Source of the DNA: Strigomonas culicis
Taxonomy: Eukaryota > Euglenozoa > Kinetoplastea > Trypanosomatida > Trypanosomatidae
Reading direction: 5' to 3'
NCBI GenBank assembly: GCA_000482145.1
Contig: AUXH01000137.1
Coordinates: 1 to 36,385 of the forward strand
Length of the DNA: 36,385 bases
Shown here: in pieces, positions 28,901-34,998 of the stretch
Layout of the letters: every line of letters starts with the position of its first letter
Numbering within the stretch: the stretch's first letter is position 1
Translations under genes and position numbers: made by a program
The notes under the pieces: model-generated
What the model saw: only the letters and a program-made list of their open reading frames with translations
What the model was told of the DNA's origin: nothing
The model's database searches: none

Positions 28901-31186
28901 CGTGTTGGTGAACTGCTCGCCGGCGGCCAGCGCGACGGGCTCGGCCAGCAGCCGCTGCAGCGCCACGAGGCCCACCGTGGCCGCCTCGCGCGCGACGGTG
29001 CCCGCCGCCTCCCCGCCTCCCGCGGCCGCCGTGGCCGCGGGGCCGCAGAAGGACGGCACGGCGTCGACCGGCAGCTGCGCGAGCAGCTGCTGCACCGCCT
29101 GCAGCAGCCCGGCGACGTGCGACACGACGCCGCGGTCGAGCTGGCCGCGCGCAAAGCGCTTGTGCGTCTGGTGCGCGAGCTGCGCGACGCCGATGTCCAG
29201 CAGGCGCGCGTCCGTCGCCGTGAGCGGGCTCGCGCCGACCCAGGGGCCGCCGGGGTAGCGCAGGCCCTCCGGGTCCTGCCGCACGGCGCGCAGCCCGTCG
29301 CGGTGCAGCAGCCGCCCGTCCACGCCGAACACCATCAGCTGCGGCACGTGGGCGACGTCCAGCGCGCGCGCGAGATCGGCGGCCGGGAAGGAGGTGCGCG
29401 TGCCGTGGTCGAAGAGGCTGAGCTGCTCCGTGAAGGCGTCGTGCTCGCCGTCCACACAGAGCACGAGCAGCTCACATGGCGGGGCCTGGCGCGCAGCCGC
29501 CGCGCGGCGCAGCGCGGCCAGCGTATCGGAGACCTGGGTTGTCAGCCGCTTGCTGTCCTGCGTGCGGCCCTGGCACGCGTAGACAAACGTGAACTTGCGC
29601 GCGAAGTGGTCGGGCGCCAGGATGGTGTTCTTCACGTTCTTCAGAATCACATCGCTGCGCTTCGCGGCCTCGCAAAGCGTGTCGACCGTCAGCGTGGAGG
29701 CGGCGTCGTTCACGCCGGCGGCCTGCAGCGCCGCCAACGAACGCGTGAGCTTCTCCGCTGCCGCAGCAGCAGCAGCGGAGGAGAAGGCCCCGGTCGGGCC
29801 CGCCGTCGTCTGCGGCAGAAAACGCCGCGCGTAGCTGCTGAGGTCCTCCACCGCACAGAGGAAGAACTCGTACCGCAAGACGTACTTGAGGTGCTTCACG
29901 AAGGGTGCGGAGAGGCCGCCGCCGCCGCCGGGCGCCGCGGCGGCCGCGTAGCGCTCCATCAGGTAGGTGAAGGCGCTCACCGCGCCCTTGATCGCGCTCG
30001 ATCCGCTGCACAGCTCCGTCGCCCCATGCGCGAGGACGGACGGCGCGAAGGGCGCGTCAGCCGCGCCGCTGGGCGCGCCGTGGCCGTCCAGCTGCGCCGC
30101 GCAGAAGACCTCCGTCGCGAAGCGCTCCGCCACGTCGCCGCTGCCGGCGGGCGCCGCGAGCCACGGCAACAGCACGTCGTAGAACACCTCCGCGCGGACG
30201 AACTCGGAGCGGTTCTGCGGGTCATTCGCGCGCATCCAGAGCGAGTGCAGCAGCAGCCAGAAGGTCGGGTCCTGCAGCCGTGTGGCGGCGATGTGGTCCA
30301 CGCAGAGGTACGGGCAGCTGCGTATCTTCTCCGCCGTCTGCCACTGCGGGTGGTAGCTCTGGCCGTCGCCGCGGTTCACCACGACGAGGTCGAAGTACTG
30401 CGGCGTCGTGCGGTGGAGGAGGAGGTAAAGCACGCTCGCCTGCTTCAGCCCGCGCCAGCCGGAGGGCAGCATGAGCCACTCGCCCGTCGCGAGCCCCTCC
30501 ACCGCCTTCACACACCGCGCGACCGCCGCCGATACGTCCGGCGCCTTCGTCGCCTGGGAGGCCTCCGCAGTGAACTGATAGCACTGCCGCAGCACGGCGT
30601 GGGCCTTCTGTACGGCAGACCGCTCCACGTCGGTGATGGACGTCAGAAAGCGGTGGGAGACGCTGGCGCCGCCCTCGCGCCCGAGCGCCTCCAGCAGCTT
30701 GCTGCTCGCGGAGCTGAAGCCGGCGATGCCCAGCGTGTTGATGCGCGACAGCACCACGTCCATCGAGAGCAGCGCCACCGCCGCCGTGCCGTGCTCGAGC
30801 GAGCCGCCGCGGCCGCCCACGTAGGGGTCCCCCAGCAGCCCCGCGTAGGACGGCAGCAGCCAGAAGTTATAGGGCAGACTGCGCAGCAGCTTCTTCTGCT
30901 GCTCCTTCGTCTTGTCGTCCGTCGCGGAGGCGGTGTTCGCCTTCACAATCTCGGCCGCCGCGGAGCCGACCAGCATCAACTTGGTGCCCTCCTGGATGCC
31001 CAAGGCCGCCAAGTACGTGCTGTCGGGTTTTGTCTGTAGGTTGGGCTTGCCCAAGAGCTTCTGCAGCGCCGGCAACACGCCGGTGGCCGCGTGGATGCGC
31101 TCCTTCAGCGCCCCAAGCGTCGTGCTCGCCGCGTCGTCCAGCTCGATCGTGTGGCTTTTGGTGCCATACTTAATAAAAACACGCAT
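16997..31186 (-). CDS. Giant Ubl / nucleoredoxin-like / DUF3638-DUF3645 / RanBP2 zinc-finger protein (4,729 aa)
   Basis: This single intact frame starts at the ATG at 31186. Residues 1-76 look like a ubiquitin-like domain (MRVFIKYGTKSHTIEL, ending in KLMLVG). Residues about 530-648 resemble a nucleoredoxin/tryparedoxin fold (KFTFVYACQG, ALDVAHVPQLMVFGVDG, RAVRQDPEGL) without the WCPPC active site. The core matches the DUF3638/DUF3645 family of very large proteins: a P-loop MGQGKTTVVGPLL (M3153, K3157), DEVD at 3314-3317, the DUF3645 signature AVPFVAKDVPSRSSEFAHPD from about 3603, and GFSGTP at 3757. A Glu/Gln-rich stretch lies near 4135-4155. Three RanBP2-type zinc fingers finish the protein (Trp4585, Trp4639 and about 4691), a class that often binds ubiquitin or RNA. 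Helicase-like ATPase activity and a link to ubiquitin are inferences; the family has no settled function. No transmembrane segment stands out. Confidence 0.9.
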   Translation of the reverse strand: MRVFIKYGTKSHTIELDDAASTTLGALKERIHAATGVLPALQKLLGKPNLQTKPDSTYLAALGIQEGTKLMLVGSAAAEIVKANTASATDDKTKEQQKKLLRSLPYNFWLLPSYAGLLGDPYVGGRGGSLEHGTAAVALLSMDVVLSRINTLGIAGFSSASSKLLEALGREGGASVSHRFLTSITDVERSAVQKAHAVLRQCYQFTAEASQATKAPDVSAAVARCVKAVEGLATGEWLMLPSGWRGLKQASVLYLLLHRTTPQYFDLVVVNRGDGQSYHPQWQTAEKIRSCPYLCVDHIAATRLQDPTFWLLLHSLWMRANDPQNRSEFVRAEVFYDVLLPWLAAPAGSGDVAERFATEVFCAAQLDGHGAPSGAADAPFAPSVLAHGATELCSGSSAIKGAVSAFTYLMERYAAAAAPGGGGGLSAPFVKHLKYVLRYEFFLCAVEDLSSYARRFLPQTTAGPTGAFSSAAAAAAAEKLTRSLAALQAAGVNDAASTLTVDTLCEAAKRSDVILKNVKNTILAPDHFARKFTFVYACQGRTQDSKRLTTQVSDTLAALRRAAAARQAPPCELLVLCVDGEHDAFTEQLSLFDHGTRTSFPAADLARALDVAHVPQLMVFGVDGRLLHRDGLRAVRQDPEGLRYPGGPWVGASPLTATDARLLDIGVAQLAHQTHKRFARGQLDRGVVSHVAGLLQAVQQLLAQLPVDAVPSFCGPAATAAAGGGEAAGTVAREAATVGLVALQRLLAEPVALAAGEQFTNTELLPPVSTTGYCGKPYATSVPALADISHLAPATSYATLHEVLRTSNTIVASLWARAAHSGTASRVAIQMHIIEYISWVFTALVPVPLPPDATVPPLEGRTVARFYTEDRFPPARDGAADVQVELLECIYFLMLSLANAWQAVETPTRSYDAERCLMAMTMLLVFDAILRQTEGSVKACMVAMLLGSDGGYYPSTTLGRGNLDFATVAATLELTNPSQLLIRSAVLRYIAYQKQAYRHELFDMRMPDKLEVRKTDSTMTFLRLVLDNAGYALDASGGLVAGSSEMDKLADWLCSARSPLAREHPEYTMLRDMVLLAKFLGTMEMRDAQLLRRRKEADPLASWTLSFDEDTPGRQMSAGWRTRPVGPRWECGMVRGRDMDIADILVKGFGDREVLYGEGLALHSPIAVDKLIEVERPTEDDVLHAASLPKFGGALNAEEAEVLLSCLTTPYIRIPLLLEFFASQDRHTYLFEPQVQAVLRALLFEPATYVGAERQAAAAEVQSTPVRLNRQQREAVERAHLRGDFSQRNDEDCLGTTYGLLLNEMAHAPAGVLRPLERLLRSVTELGPSSVYSANASFVLFMVHLVRDVLTFCRFVLERGMGHHGAVVRAYSRTFLGLLQETIVPLLQGWLQESEANADTPTQCVVYSYKSMVDRTLWQGLRLLDGDSDAACASLEQFLQSSTFVRARHGFGMGMQRTQLAAREGDDLLTPEEKVMRFLQAQGLDTSRMTTEMLEEGKRLMMSGGRRRAVFVHIRSRQHSDTVRMPNLFHSDPKSTTESRQLKLPPADVMEHVLFHDLLEDHLQIIHYLDGLRDARRDDVFTAVVRCVLLDHEDEKRAPAAQGGQGRGLGSLVASTTNLEDLGGGGGGWRTTSPGTYKGPAGTGLRFHAQTCELFWRNDELKPVPDSMSHFTDFETVLGKEMLQCGLVNRHEHRHWVHIVGTVYDVVEWTAPPSLADQGAHSPLLIAGNFPKEPVESAVFNGVTYDRAVAVEEDLPWPVREERWAVDLLRQALQGAFTEIRFAPLAAQRKEPAAAEQPSPVPEMHFLMNDAPQYEGEEDRATWKEAVAYDAPQPYLEVHNLVPHARKMYRSLVFTTNQRYCLHSVALSSKTRARESLHLTAFQGGDLARRIQRESSLEIHRYNDAIRGREMYLPSRLLQGLVPSVLLEAFMLWQGEDGVLRGYAITEDTSGARDVHVGPTPGAGAGSDPWFNYLIEVHFGARRQAQPDYSHMVVVRRDPHKPYTPISAATGAPPKEKDGTQEAAADVAVTMSAVDEEAEVHLVADAALLHANFLQYPEPLCRHLLAAYSRRTQQEATTTTDPSSGAVRVSDISEVIAWVSSPANARTVQPLVEAFYTAAAAATHPTAAPATGSARPPLQLESDDLVLLNLRRCAALRPLLQLFTCVEDCSHILVWGRPIDCEGPRGSNNEEEDHSRGVVVSAEGIRCRLAFVELPRLRVKFAVLESADAVGRARLHLADQPDWYVADLEDFVSPCGGPGDAASRQLHLLGQVRALQGAFQQHLLLCNTTREMSFMVPNHDFAPMPIDGDPFHTLLLFDRSSYIWRESVASPVYRFQIHSSLQFVTPATLAASLYYAVLQCATQHYAGALRTLESCYTDTAFSSEEAFMFHLFERTAADAYPDAHAVRLKLAHAVQYSTNAYRWPLADELQGYLRKARHVSRDCRLHRKELLDLVKRCTKAVPLVRSQLELYAGLLQRTAPGSGTADEEDHPEAETRDVAIKTPAMDRCGYPWDRLLLPSWEKISGQKLRRVTYRPPTAENLNEGKLIEFIWSDQLLMDEEGGSNTRLGFLFLYSLLKGDLQSSFLAKPVAGTLGPLLARWFQLRHARWGREAVAEGEQEVRLSWCATVLQLLELSGPAEWPSLSGVRDRAGLSRGTGTAESALLQNMDVLNGDMPLRRSDVPDFFDQIHRRAKEVFNAEDRASATHVHRARQSRTRYLARVPTERTVMVRMFDHLRESRILPADTGASQLQLCEADFPLAYFGERPEQRRRTLLAFSSRPLQELELTGSIIIEERPAAAAAADGEGAAMDELPFDLLRHPLAQLPMSQDMLRRLAEDAGCFRRQQTQQARYHFAALETEKIDALLSCTSYAQLDAAVQAMQQDLEACRARLAALRAADERRLAQLSDTVRAVVNTAAAPPPGSDPATDAARQAWELHQLRLAARDRTPVSYEWVCGSLLSTAMEAELMAVNPFMMEKLSTLRALLVLLLLTCHRLYFVEQCALALQHVLSFVQLIHLLRGGADGHPQREAEALVYALAQQFSLEVQPGVLKGILAERRAQGRREPVALSAEVCQVLRERLRLLCAAALDLLLAERHYVAASPTSAALTLTLDPRFLLFEFLFNIMLRARQVEMVNWFVANIHRGQSRVQQMIMGQGKTTVVGPLLALMLADGAHLVMQVMPTSLLEQTRGILRRCFGVVLVKHIYSIQFDRNFSEDDADIELLYQKLRSAEEDRSVVIAAPECVKSLFLKGIEQLHVLDTVETSDLQQASGGDVDDRQTSHAQTLLRKTVQRSALADAITPILQLWKRGVLIMDEVDVLLHPLRSELNFPIGLKHPIDLSGPRWRLPIHLLDAIFFFKQGRATEDVQDMMNLREGNYFSSTSYALQEQGASTEAARSAATMPTKHIAQRRRKEALRQARLATVRTAIQDGFHRRALQREPHLVLLDLVYYEAALLPALVPWLQLWLYEQLVEERVALGTVEEVPVWGEEELEEGEGPQGQLFPRSLLDFEHHTTTFLHSPAKDCAATKEAIAFLNAHLTSASLKLLNLSHDWLHRLLPHVLAKIDRVGFGLLRPSDMASSSSSGGGVGRTAEDRMPYSRQVMAVPFVAKDVPSRSSEFAHPDVVIGLTVLAYRYEGLRSRDVRGLLTQLKQDFARQAGPKEHRPAAVLYRRWLALSQADRRDPRDGEEGAGVPLSQLQVSDRVQMQALHRVLRQVPEVVHYYLCSCIFPRTMNFQQLKISACGHELGSSMLFEKRIGFSGTPSNLLPLDLGECYYEPGSDGRVLSVLTNPRVTRTELLPDNWSALSVLDRIAAAQPPFAALIDAGALITNMDNEDVARYLLARLPEALFDGVVYLDQQDRQVILQRDSSGHIAVPVAQCGIPLSRRFTFFDQVHTTGTDVRQAATASAVITLGKDLVFRDYAQGAYRMRGIGRGQRLTVFLIPEVVTRLQETLASFRTGDLLRDVPAWLLLNSMKIESLQFFKLSSQEVANVWRKRALQNLTADAVFANAHRALYSGYLRCRRFQLARPAGGGAAAAGLPSVALLRASIAEFREVIEYVIETAIHAPPSFLSHLQDVLTSRPAELLEGDTCAQHIVAQLMQRMQTSVAAAASAEAGGGADAALQQAHRMVDLNAEIVHEQEAEEEQEQEAEQEEQRISAFSRDDEFQVPWKVSVFLHAGSAASETVRPCHGSPFYQMREFAIRGAGGSSIAAPFGATSALLAADPILDVPPHYLLSDNFYRLQWSGVGERRLKNTFLYAEWAPQQRWDGAPLPPPQEAAAGSGGGHCYGLVTLAEGESLRWLLHHSPSVNDAVAVSLRSVASGRHMDCTQRFLSERSPAETIGGLNTATDVALDPASLLFRLFNNDMFFADAQLQVLEQLLREVPPEVRLRCFESTLRLRRRHRNHWEDAPVAVLFVTPRDRPHLRELAVAGRVRATLEEMAAAVLRAALPTAKRADRREAAAVEDALCGFAAEVTTALSAAHGGAGDAAAGVALPSRVIAQCLCDCFPTYFAPYRTSELGPALQLAVARARGGGGGGPTAAEPTIPLALLYQTYPALDLVALREHAEAARRQPGADDAAAAAPWACATCTYVNEGGTRVCAMCMAVAPQRPHVEPASSADVLSGGQEAEDDADEDGPWACPVCTFLNESRASLHCHVCLAENPSPWHDPATRAPQGQTNPLLDMGWECPEGYWVCSVENGGCSKYNPNSVFYCQVCEKARPNLATIRF

Positions 31187-31286
31187 CTATGAAAATGCAA
31201 AAGAGCACAAATTTGGTGTCAACAAGAAAATGTATAACAGAGATAAGCAAAACCAAAAATCAAAAAAGGAGAAAGAAAGAGAAACA
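31187..31286 (-). promoter_or_regulatory. Splice-signal region of the giant gene (AG abuts the start codon)
   Basis: On the minus strand a pyrimidine tract lies at about 31258-31286. The only AG between it and the coding region is at 31188-31187, immediately before the ATG. Splicing there would leave no native 5'UTR; a further upstream acceptor is possible. Confidence 0.35.
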
Positions 31287-32127
31287 CTCCACTACCCTGG
31301 TAATACAACGATAATAAACGAATCAAAACAAAAATGCTTATGTACGTAGCAATCAGATTTTCAACCACAAACGTATTGCTATTCTTTTTTTCTTGAGATC
31401 CTAGAAGGTAAGGGAGTGAGAGGAGAAGAAAGAAGGGGTGATGCTCTCGATATTTCTCCGAATCTTACATGAGAGATTTACTTCAAGTTGACAAAAGTGT
31501 GGTCGTATATGCATAGAAACAACAAAAAAAAAAGGTTTTCACATTTGATTTTTATGTTGATCATTGCTTTCTTTTTCTTTTATTCTTTAGGCGTAAAGAA
31601 CCAAAAAGTAAAGGCGTTTTCAAAAACTATGAAGAAAGAGAGAGAGAGATAAAAAACGAAATACTAAAAAAAAAGGCAGATTGCTAACAGGTAGTAATAA
31701 AAAATGTCCGATAATGAAAAGCTCCAAAATTGAAAAGGACAGAAAAAAGAGACATGTGTAAGCTTTTCTTTTCTTACTTTTTGTTCTTTGCATTCACAGA
31801 TTCAATGATTACTTCCGCTCGTACATATATCTTCTTTTTATTTGTGTGTTTATATATTTACGTTTTTTTTATCGTAAAGGTTTGCTTGTTTTTTGTCTTT
31901 GAAAGAAAATGTTTTTTTTAGGTTTGGTTTAGTTTTTGGTTATAATGAGTCCCTTGTTGAGTTTATTTAAAAAAGAAAGAAAAAATACTCTGTTTTATCA
32001 GAGGCGAGAAAGTGACCTTCCGTATCATCCTATTCATATACGCTCTAGTCTTTATATATATATATATATGTCAATATATATATTATTATTGTTTTTAGTG
32101 TCGTCGTTGTCAGTTTTCTTCTCTCGC
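31287..32127. other. Long AT-rich spacer between the H+-pyrophosphatase and the giant gene
   Basis: About 840 bases without a credible gene. It contains A10 and purine tracts (31527-31537, 31634-31677), T-rich plus-strand stretches (31760-31930, A-rich in the minus-strand transcript) and (TA)n runs at 32053-32069 and 32073-32082. It should hold the pyrophosphatase 3'UTR and its polyadenylation region. Confidence 0.5.
32053..32082. repeat. Interrupted (TA)n microsatellite
   Basis: Two alternating T-A runs (32053-32069 and 32073-32082) separated by GTCA, within the 3' flank of the pyrophosphatase gene. Confidence 0.8.
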
Positions 32128-34515
32128 CTACTCGATGAGGCGCAGCACGATGCCGCCCATCTTGGACTGGAACACGGGCGCGAACACGACGGAAATGATC
32201 GCCATGAGCTTGATGAGGATGTTCAGCGCAGGGCCGGACGTGTCCTTGAGCGGGTCGCCGACGGTGTCACCGATGACGGCGGCCGCGTGCTGCGGGGAGC
32301 CCTTGCCCTTGTTCTTGTCCTTGAGGCCGCCCTGCTCGATGTACTTCTTCGCGTTATCCCACGCACCGCCCGTGTTGGAGGCGGAGACGGCCATCTGCAC
32401 GCCGGACACGATGGCACCGGGCAGCATACCGGCGAGCGTGAACTTGCCGAAGAGCACACCGATGACGATGGGGCTCAGCATGACGAGCGCCGCGGGCGGG
32501 ATCATCTGACGGAGGGCCGCCTGCGTCGCAATCGCGACACAGCTCTCGTAGTCGGGCTCCTTGCGGCCGTCCGCCACCTCGGGGTCGCGGAACTGGCGGC
32601 GGATCTCGTTCACCATGTCCATCGCAGCCACGCCGACGGACTTCATCGTCATGGCGGAGAACCAGTAGGGCAGCATGGCGCCGAAGAGCAGGCCCGGCAT
32701 CACGCGGGAGTCGAGGATGTTCACCTCCGGGATCGCCACGCGCGACACGTAGGCGCCGTACAGCGCGAGCGCGACGAACGCCGCGGAGCCGATCGCGAAG
32801 CCCTTGCCGATGGCGGCAGTCGTGTTGCCGGCCGCGTCGAGCGCGTCCGTGATCTCGCGGATCTCGTGGCCCATGTGGGACATCTCTGCAATACCGCCGG
32901 CGTTATCCGAGATGGGGCCGTAGGCGTCGATGGTGAGCGCGACGGACATGGTCGAGAGGATGCCGAGCGCAGCGAGGGCGTAGCCGTAGAGGTTGCACAT
33001 GCGGTAGGACACATAGATGGTGACGCACATGGCGAGGATCGGCGGCACGACGGACAGGTAGCCGAGGGCGAGGCCGTAGATGATGTTCGTCGCCGCGCCC
33101 GTCTCGCACGCCTCGGAGATCTCCTGCACCGGGCGGTACGCGTTGGACGTGAAGTACTCCGTCGTGTAGCCAATGAAGAGGCCGGACCAGAGGCCGCAGA
33201 GCACGCACACGAGAGCGCCCCAGCGCGTCGTCTGCGTCGTGCCGATCGTGAAGGTGGCGGGGAGCGCGAACTGCGTCAGGAAGGCAATCACGACGGTGGC
33301 CGCGACGGTGGAGTGGAGCAGCTGGCGCTTCAGCGCGGGCTCGATGTCGGCGGCGCGCTTGACGCTGTTCGTCGTCGCGCCCATCGTCGCGACGACGATG
33401 CAGACCAGGATGCCGACGGCCGTGATGAGCAGCGGGTACATCATGGAGGTGAAGGAGGTCGTGAGCTCGGCGGAGCCGGCCGCAATCACGAGCGCGGCGC
33501 AGGACGCCTCACCGAAGCTGCCAAAGAGATCGGAGCCCATACCAGCGATATCGCCAACGTTGTCGCCGATGCAGTCCGCAATGACGCCGGGGTTGCGCGG
33601 ATCGTCCTCCGGGATGTTGTTCTCCACCTTGCCGACGAGATCGGCGCCGACATCGGCCGCCTTGGTGTAGATGCCGCCACCGACGCGCCCGAAGCAGGCG
33701 ATCGCGGAGCCGCCGAGACCGAAGGCCGCGACGCACTCGTACAGCTCGGGGAGGTCCTCCGGCAGCTCGCCAAAGTAGGAGCCGATGACCTTCACCGTCA
33801 GGAAGAGCGCGGCGAGCCCCATGGAGGTGAGGCCAAAGCCCATCGTGATGCCGCCACGGAAGGCGGTCTGGAAGCCGTGGGAGAAGCCCTGGGACTGGTC
33901 GCCCTCATCGCTGCCGGAGGTCGCCATGACGGCCGTGCGGGCGTTCGTGTAGACGGCAATGCGCATGCCGACCCACCCGGCGCCGACGGAGGTGAAGGCG
34001 CCCGCCACGAAGGCGAAGATGGAGAGGCCCGCGCTCGTCCACGGCGCGGCGGACGGCTTGGAGCCCTCCTGCGGGGAGGAGAGGGCAATGCCGAGCATGA
34101 AGTACAGCAGCGTGCCGAAGCCCGCCATGAAGACGGCCATGTACTTGTACTCGGACAGCAGGAAGGCGGTCGCGCCCTCGGAGATGCGGGTGTAGATCAC
34201 ATAGACGTTGCGCATCACCTCGTCGGTGAGGAAGCCATTGCGCAGGCCCTGGCCCTTCCCGGGGGTGATCTTGATGTCGGAGAGCACGTACCACCAGTAC
34301 ATGGCGAAGACGAAGCCGATGGCGGCCGAGCTGAGGATGATGATGGAGGTGACCTCCGCCGACATCAGCGCGGTGGTGCCGGCCACAACCGGCTCGCCGA
34401 CGACCTTGCTGGTCTTCGCGGCGGTGCTGTTGCTCACCGGCTTGCTCCTCGCGGCATTCGCGAAGGAGAGGCACAGCAGCGCTGCTATCAGTAAGATAAC
34501 AGCGAGCTTGCGCAT
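32128..34515 (-). CDS. VP1: Vacuolar-type H+-translocating inorganic pyrophosphatase, K+-dependent (acidocalcisomal)
   Basis: This membrane pump couples hydrolysis of pyrophosphate to proton transport; in trypanosomatids it acidifies acidocalcisomes. The 795-residue protein from the ATG at 34515 begins with a cleavable-type signal peptide (KLAVILLIAALLCLSFANA). About 16 membrane helices follow. The substrate site is complete: GGIYTKAADVGADLVGKVE with DDPRNPGVIADCIGDNVGD (about residues 275-325), plus further acidic motifs in the second half (EIREITDALDAAGN, DTVGDPLKDTSGPALNILIK). The GNTTAA motif near residue 562 has the alanine typical of the K+-dependent type I enzymes. Length and topology are normal and the frame is clean. 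It follows a tRNA gene in the same transcription direction. Confidence 0.97.
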   Translation of the reverse strand: MRKLAVILLIAALLCLSFANAARSKPVSNSTAAKTSKVVGEPVVAGTTALMSAEVTSIIILSSAAIGFVFAMYWWYVLSDIKITPGKGQGLRNGFLTDEVMRNVYVIYTRISEGATAFLLSEYKYMAVFMAGFGTLLYFMLGIALSSPQEGSKPSAAPWTSAGLSIFAFVAGAFTSVGAGWVGMRIAVYTNARTAVMATSGSDEGDQSQGFSHGFQTAFRGGITMGFGLTSMGLAALFLTVKVIGSYFGELPEDLPELYECVAAFGLGGSAIACFGRVGGGIYTKAADVGADLVGKVENNIPEDDPRNPGVIADCIGDNVGDIAGMGSDLFGSFGEASCAALVIAAGSAELTTSFTSMMYPLLITAVGILVCIVVATMGATTNSVKRAADIEPALKRQLLHSTVAATVVIAFLTQFALPATFTIGTTQTTRWGALVCVLCGLWSGLFIGYTTEYFTSNAYRPVQEISEACETGAATNIIYGLALGYLSVVPPILAMCVTIYVSYRMCNLYGYALAALGILSTMSVALTIDAYGPISDNAGGIAEMSHMGHEIREITDALDAAGNTTAAIGKGFAIGSAAFVALALYGAYVSRVAIPEVNILDSRVMPGLLFGAMLPYWFSAMTMKSVGVAAMDMVNEIRRQFRDPEVADGRKEPDYESCVAIATQAALRQMIPPAALVMLSPIVIGVLFGKFTLAGMLPGAIVSGVQMAVSASNTGGAWDNAKKYIEQGGLKDKNKGKGSPQHAAAVIGDTVGDPLKDTSGPALNILIKLMAIISVVFAPVFQSKMGGIVLRLIE

Positions 34516-34530
34516 GAGGGGGTGGGGGGG

Positions 34531-34581
34531 CTTGTTAGTTTTAGTTTTTTTTTATAATCAAAAGAGAAGATGATAAAAAAA
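34531..34581 (-). promoter_or_regulatory. Predicted spliced-leader acceptor for the H+-pyrophosphatase
   Basis: On the minus strand a pyrimidine tract (about 34559-34581) is followed by an A-rich patch and ACTAACAAG with AG at 34532-34531, 15 nt before the ATG. The intervening A-run makes the choice of AG tentative. Confidence 0.35.
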
Positions 34582-34760
34582 ACAGAACGAGAGATATAAC
34601 GATAGAAAGAACTTACTTACCTTGGCAACGTGGCGATAAAAGGAAGAAATAGAGCAGGGTACGGGAAAAGGCATGAAACAGCCAAGTTGGGGCCTCTAAG
34701 GCACGAAAAGGGGGAAAAAATAGAATTCTCAAAAAAGTCATAATTTTCAGTTTTTTATCG

Positions 34761-34780
34761 TTTTCGACCATTTTTCGACC
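34761..34780. repeat. Short direct repeat downstream of tRNA-Gly
   Basis: TTTTCGACC occurs twice at an 11-base period (34761-34769 and 34772-34780), about 20 bases beyond the T-run terminator of the tRNA gene. The role is unknown. Confidence 0.5.
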
Positions 34781-34797
34781 GATTTTGGGGGTATGTC

Positions 34798-34804
34798 AAA
34801 AAAA
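34798..34804 (-). terminator. RNA polymerase III terminator of tRNA-Gly
   Basis: Seven A residues on the plus strand read as T7 on the transcribed strand, starting four bases past the 3' end of the tRNA. This is a typical Pol III stop. Confidence 0.75.
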
Positions 34805-34807
34805 GTT

Positions 34808-34878
34808 TGCGCAGTCCGGGAATCGAACCCGGGCCTCCCGCGTGGCAGGCGAGAATTCTACCACTAGACCAACTGCGC
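34808..34878 (-). tRNA. tRNA-Gly(GCC): tRNA-Gly (anticodon GCC)
   Basis: The minus strand folds into a complete 71-nt cloverleaf. The acceptor stem pairs GCGCAGT with ACTGCGC (seven pairs) followed by discriminator A. The D arm carries the A-box-like TGGTCTAGTGG, the anticodon loop CTGCCAC holds GCC at 34844-34846, and the T arm GGGTTCGATTCCC supplies the B box. The TTCTCGCCTGCCACGCGGGA core is the one widely conserved in eukaryotic tRNA-Gly. No intron is present. It is followed by a T7 terminator and lies in the same orientation as the flanking protein genes. Confidence 0.98.
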
Positions 34879-34998
34879 CTGTGATTCTACACCCTTTTGA
34901 GGTAGTCGAACACTTCCCTCCACTCAGCCTTTCGCCTCTAGTTGTTCCGTTTTTTCTAATGGACCTTTTTGTGCATGTAAACTTCTTTTTTTTTTCCA

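Noticed and set aside
27095..31039. A 1,314-codon plus-strand open frame opposite the giant gene
   Set aside because: It is an antisense shadow: high GC with few stop codons on the opposite strand. Its translation is low-complexity (Arg/His/Gln/Glu/Val-rich) with no domain, while the minus frame has clear conserved motifs.
31936..34494. An 852-codon plus-strand open frame opposite the H+-pyrophosphatase
   Set aside because: It is a shadow of the pyrophosphatase, with Gly/His/Asp/Arg-rich low-complexity translation and an AT-rich spacer start.
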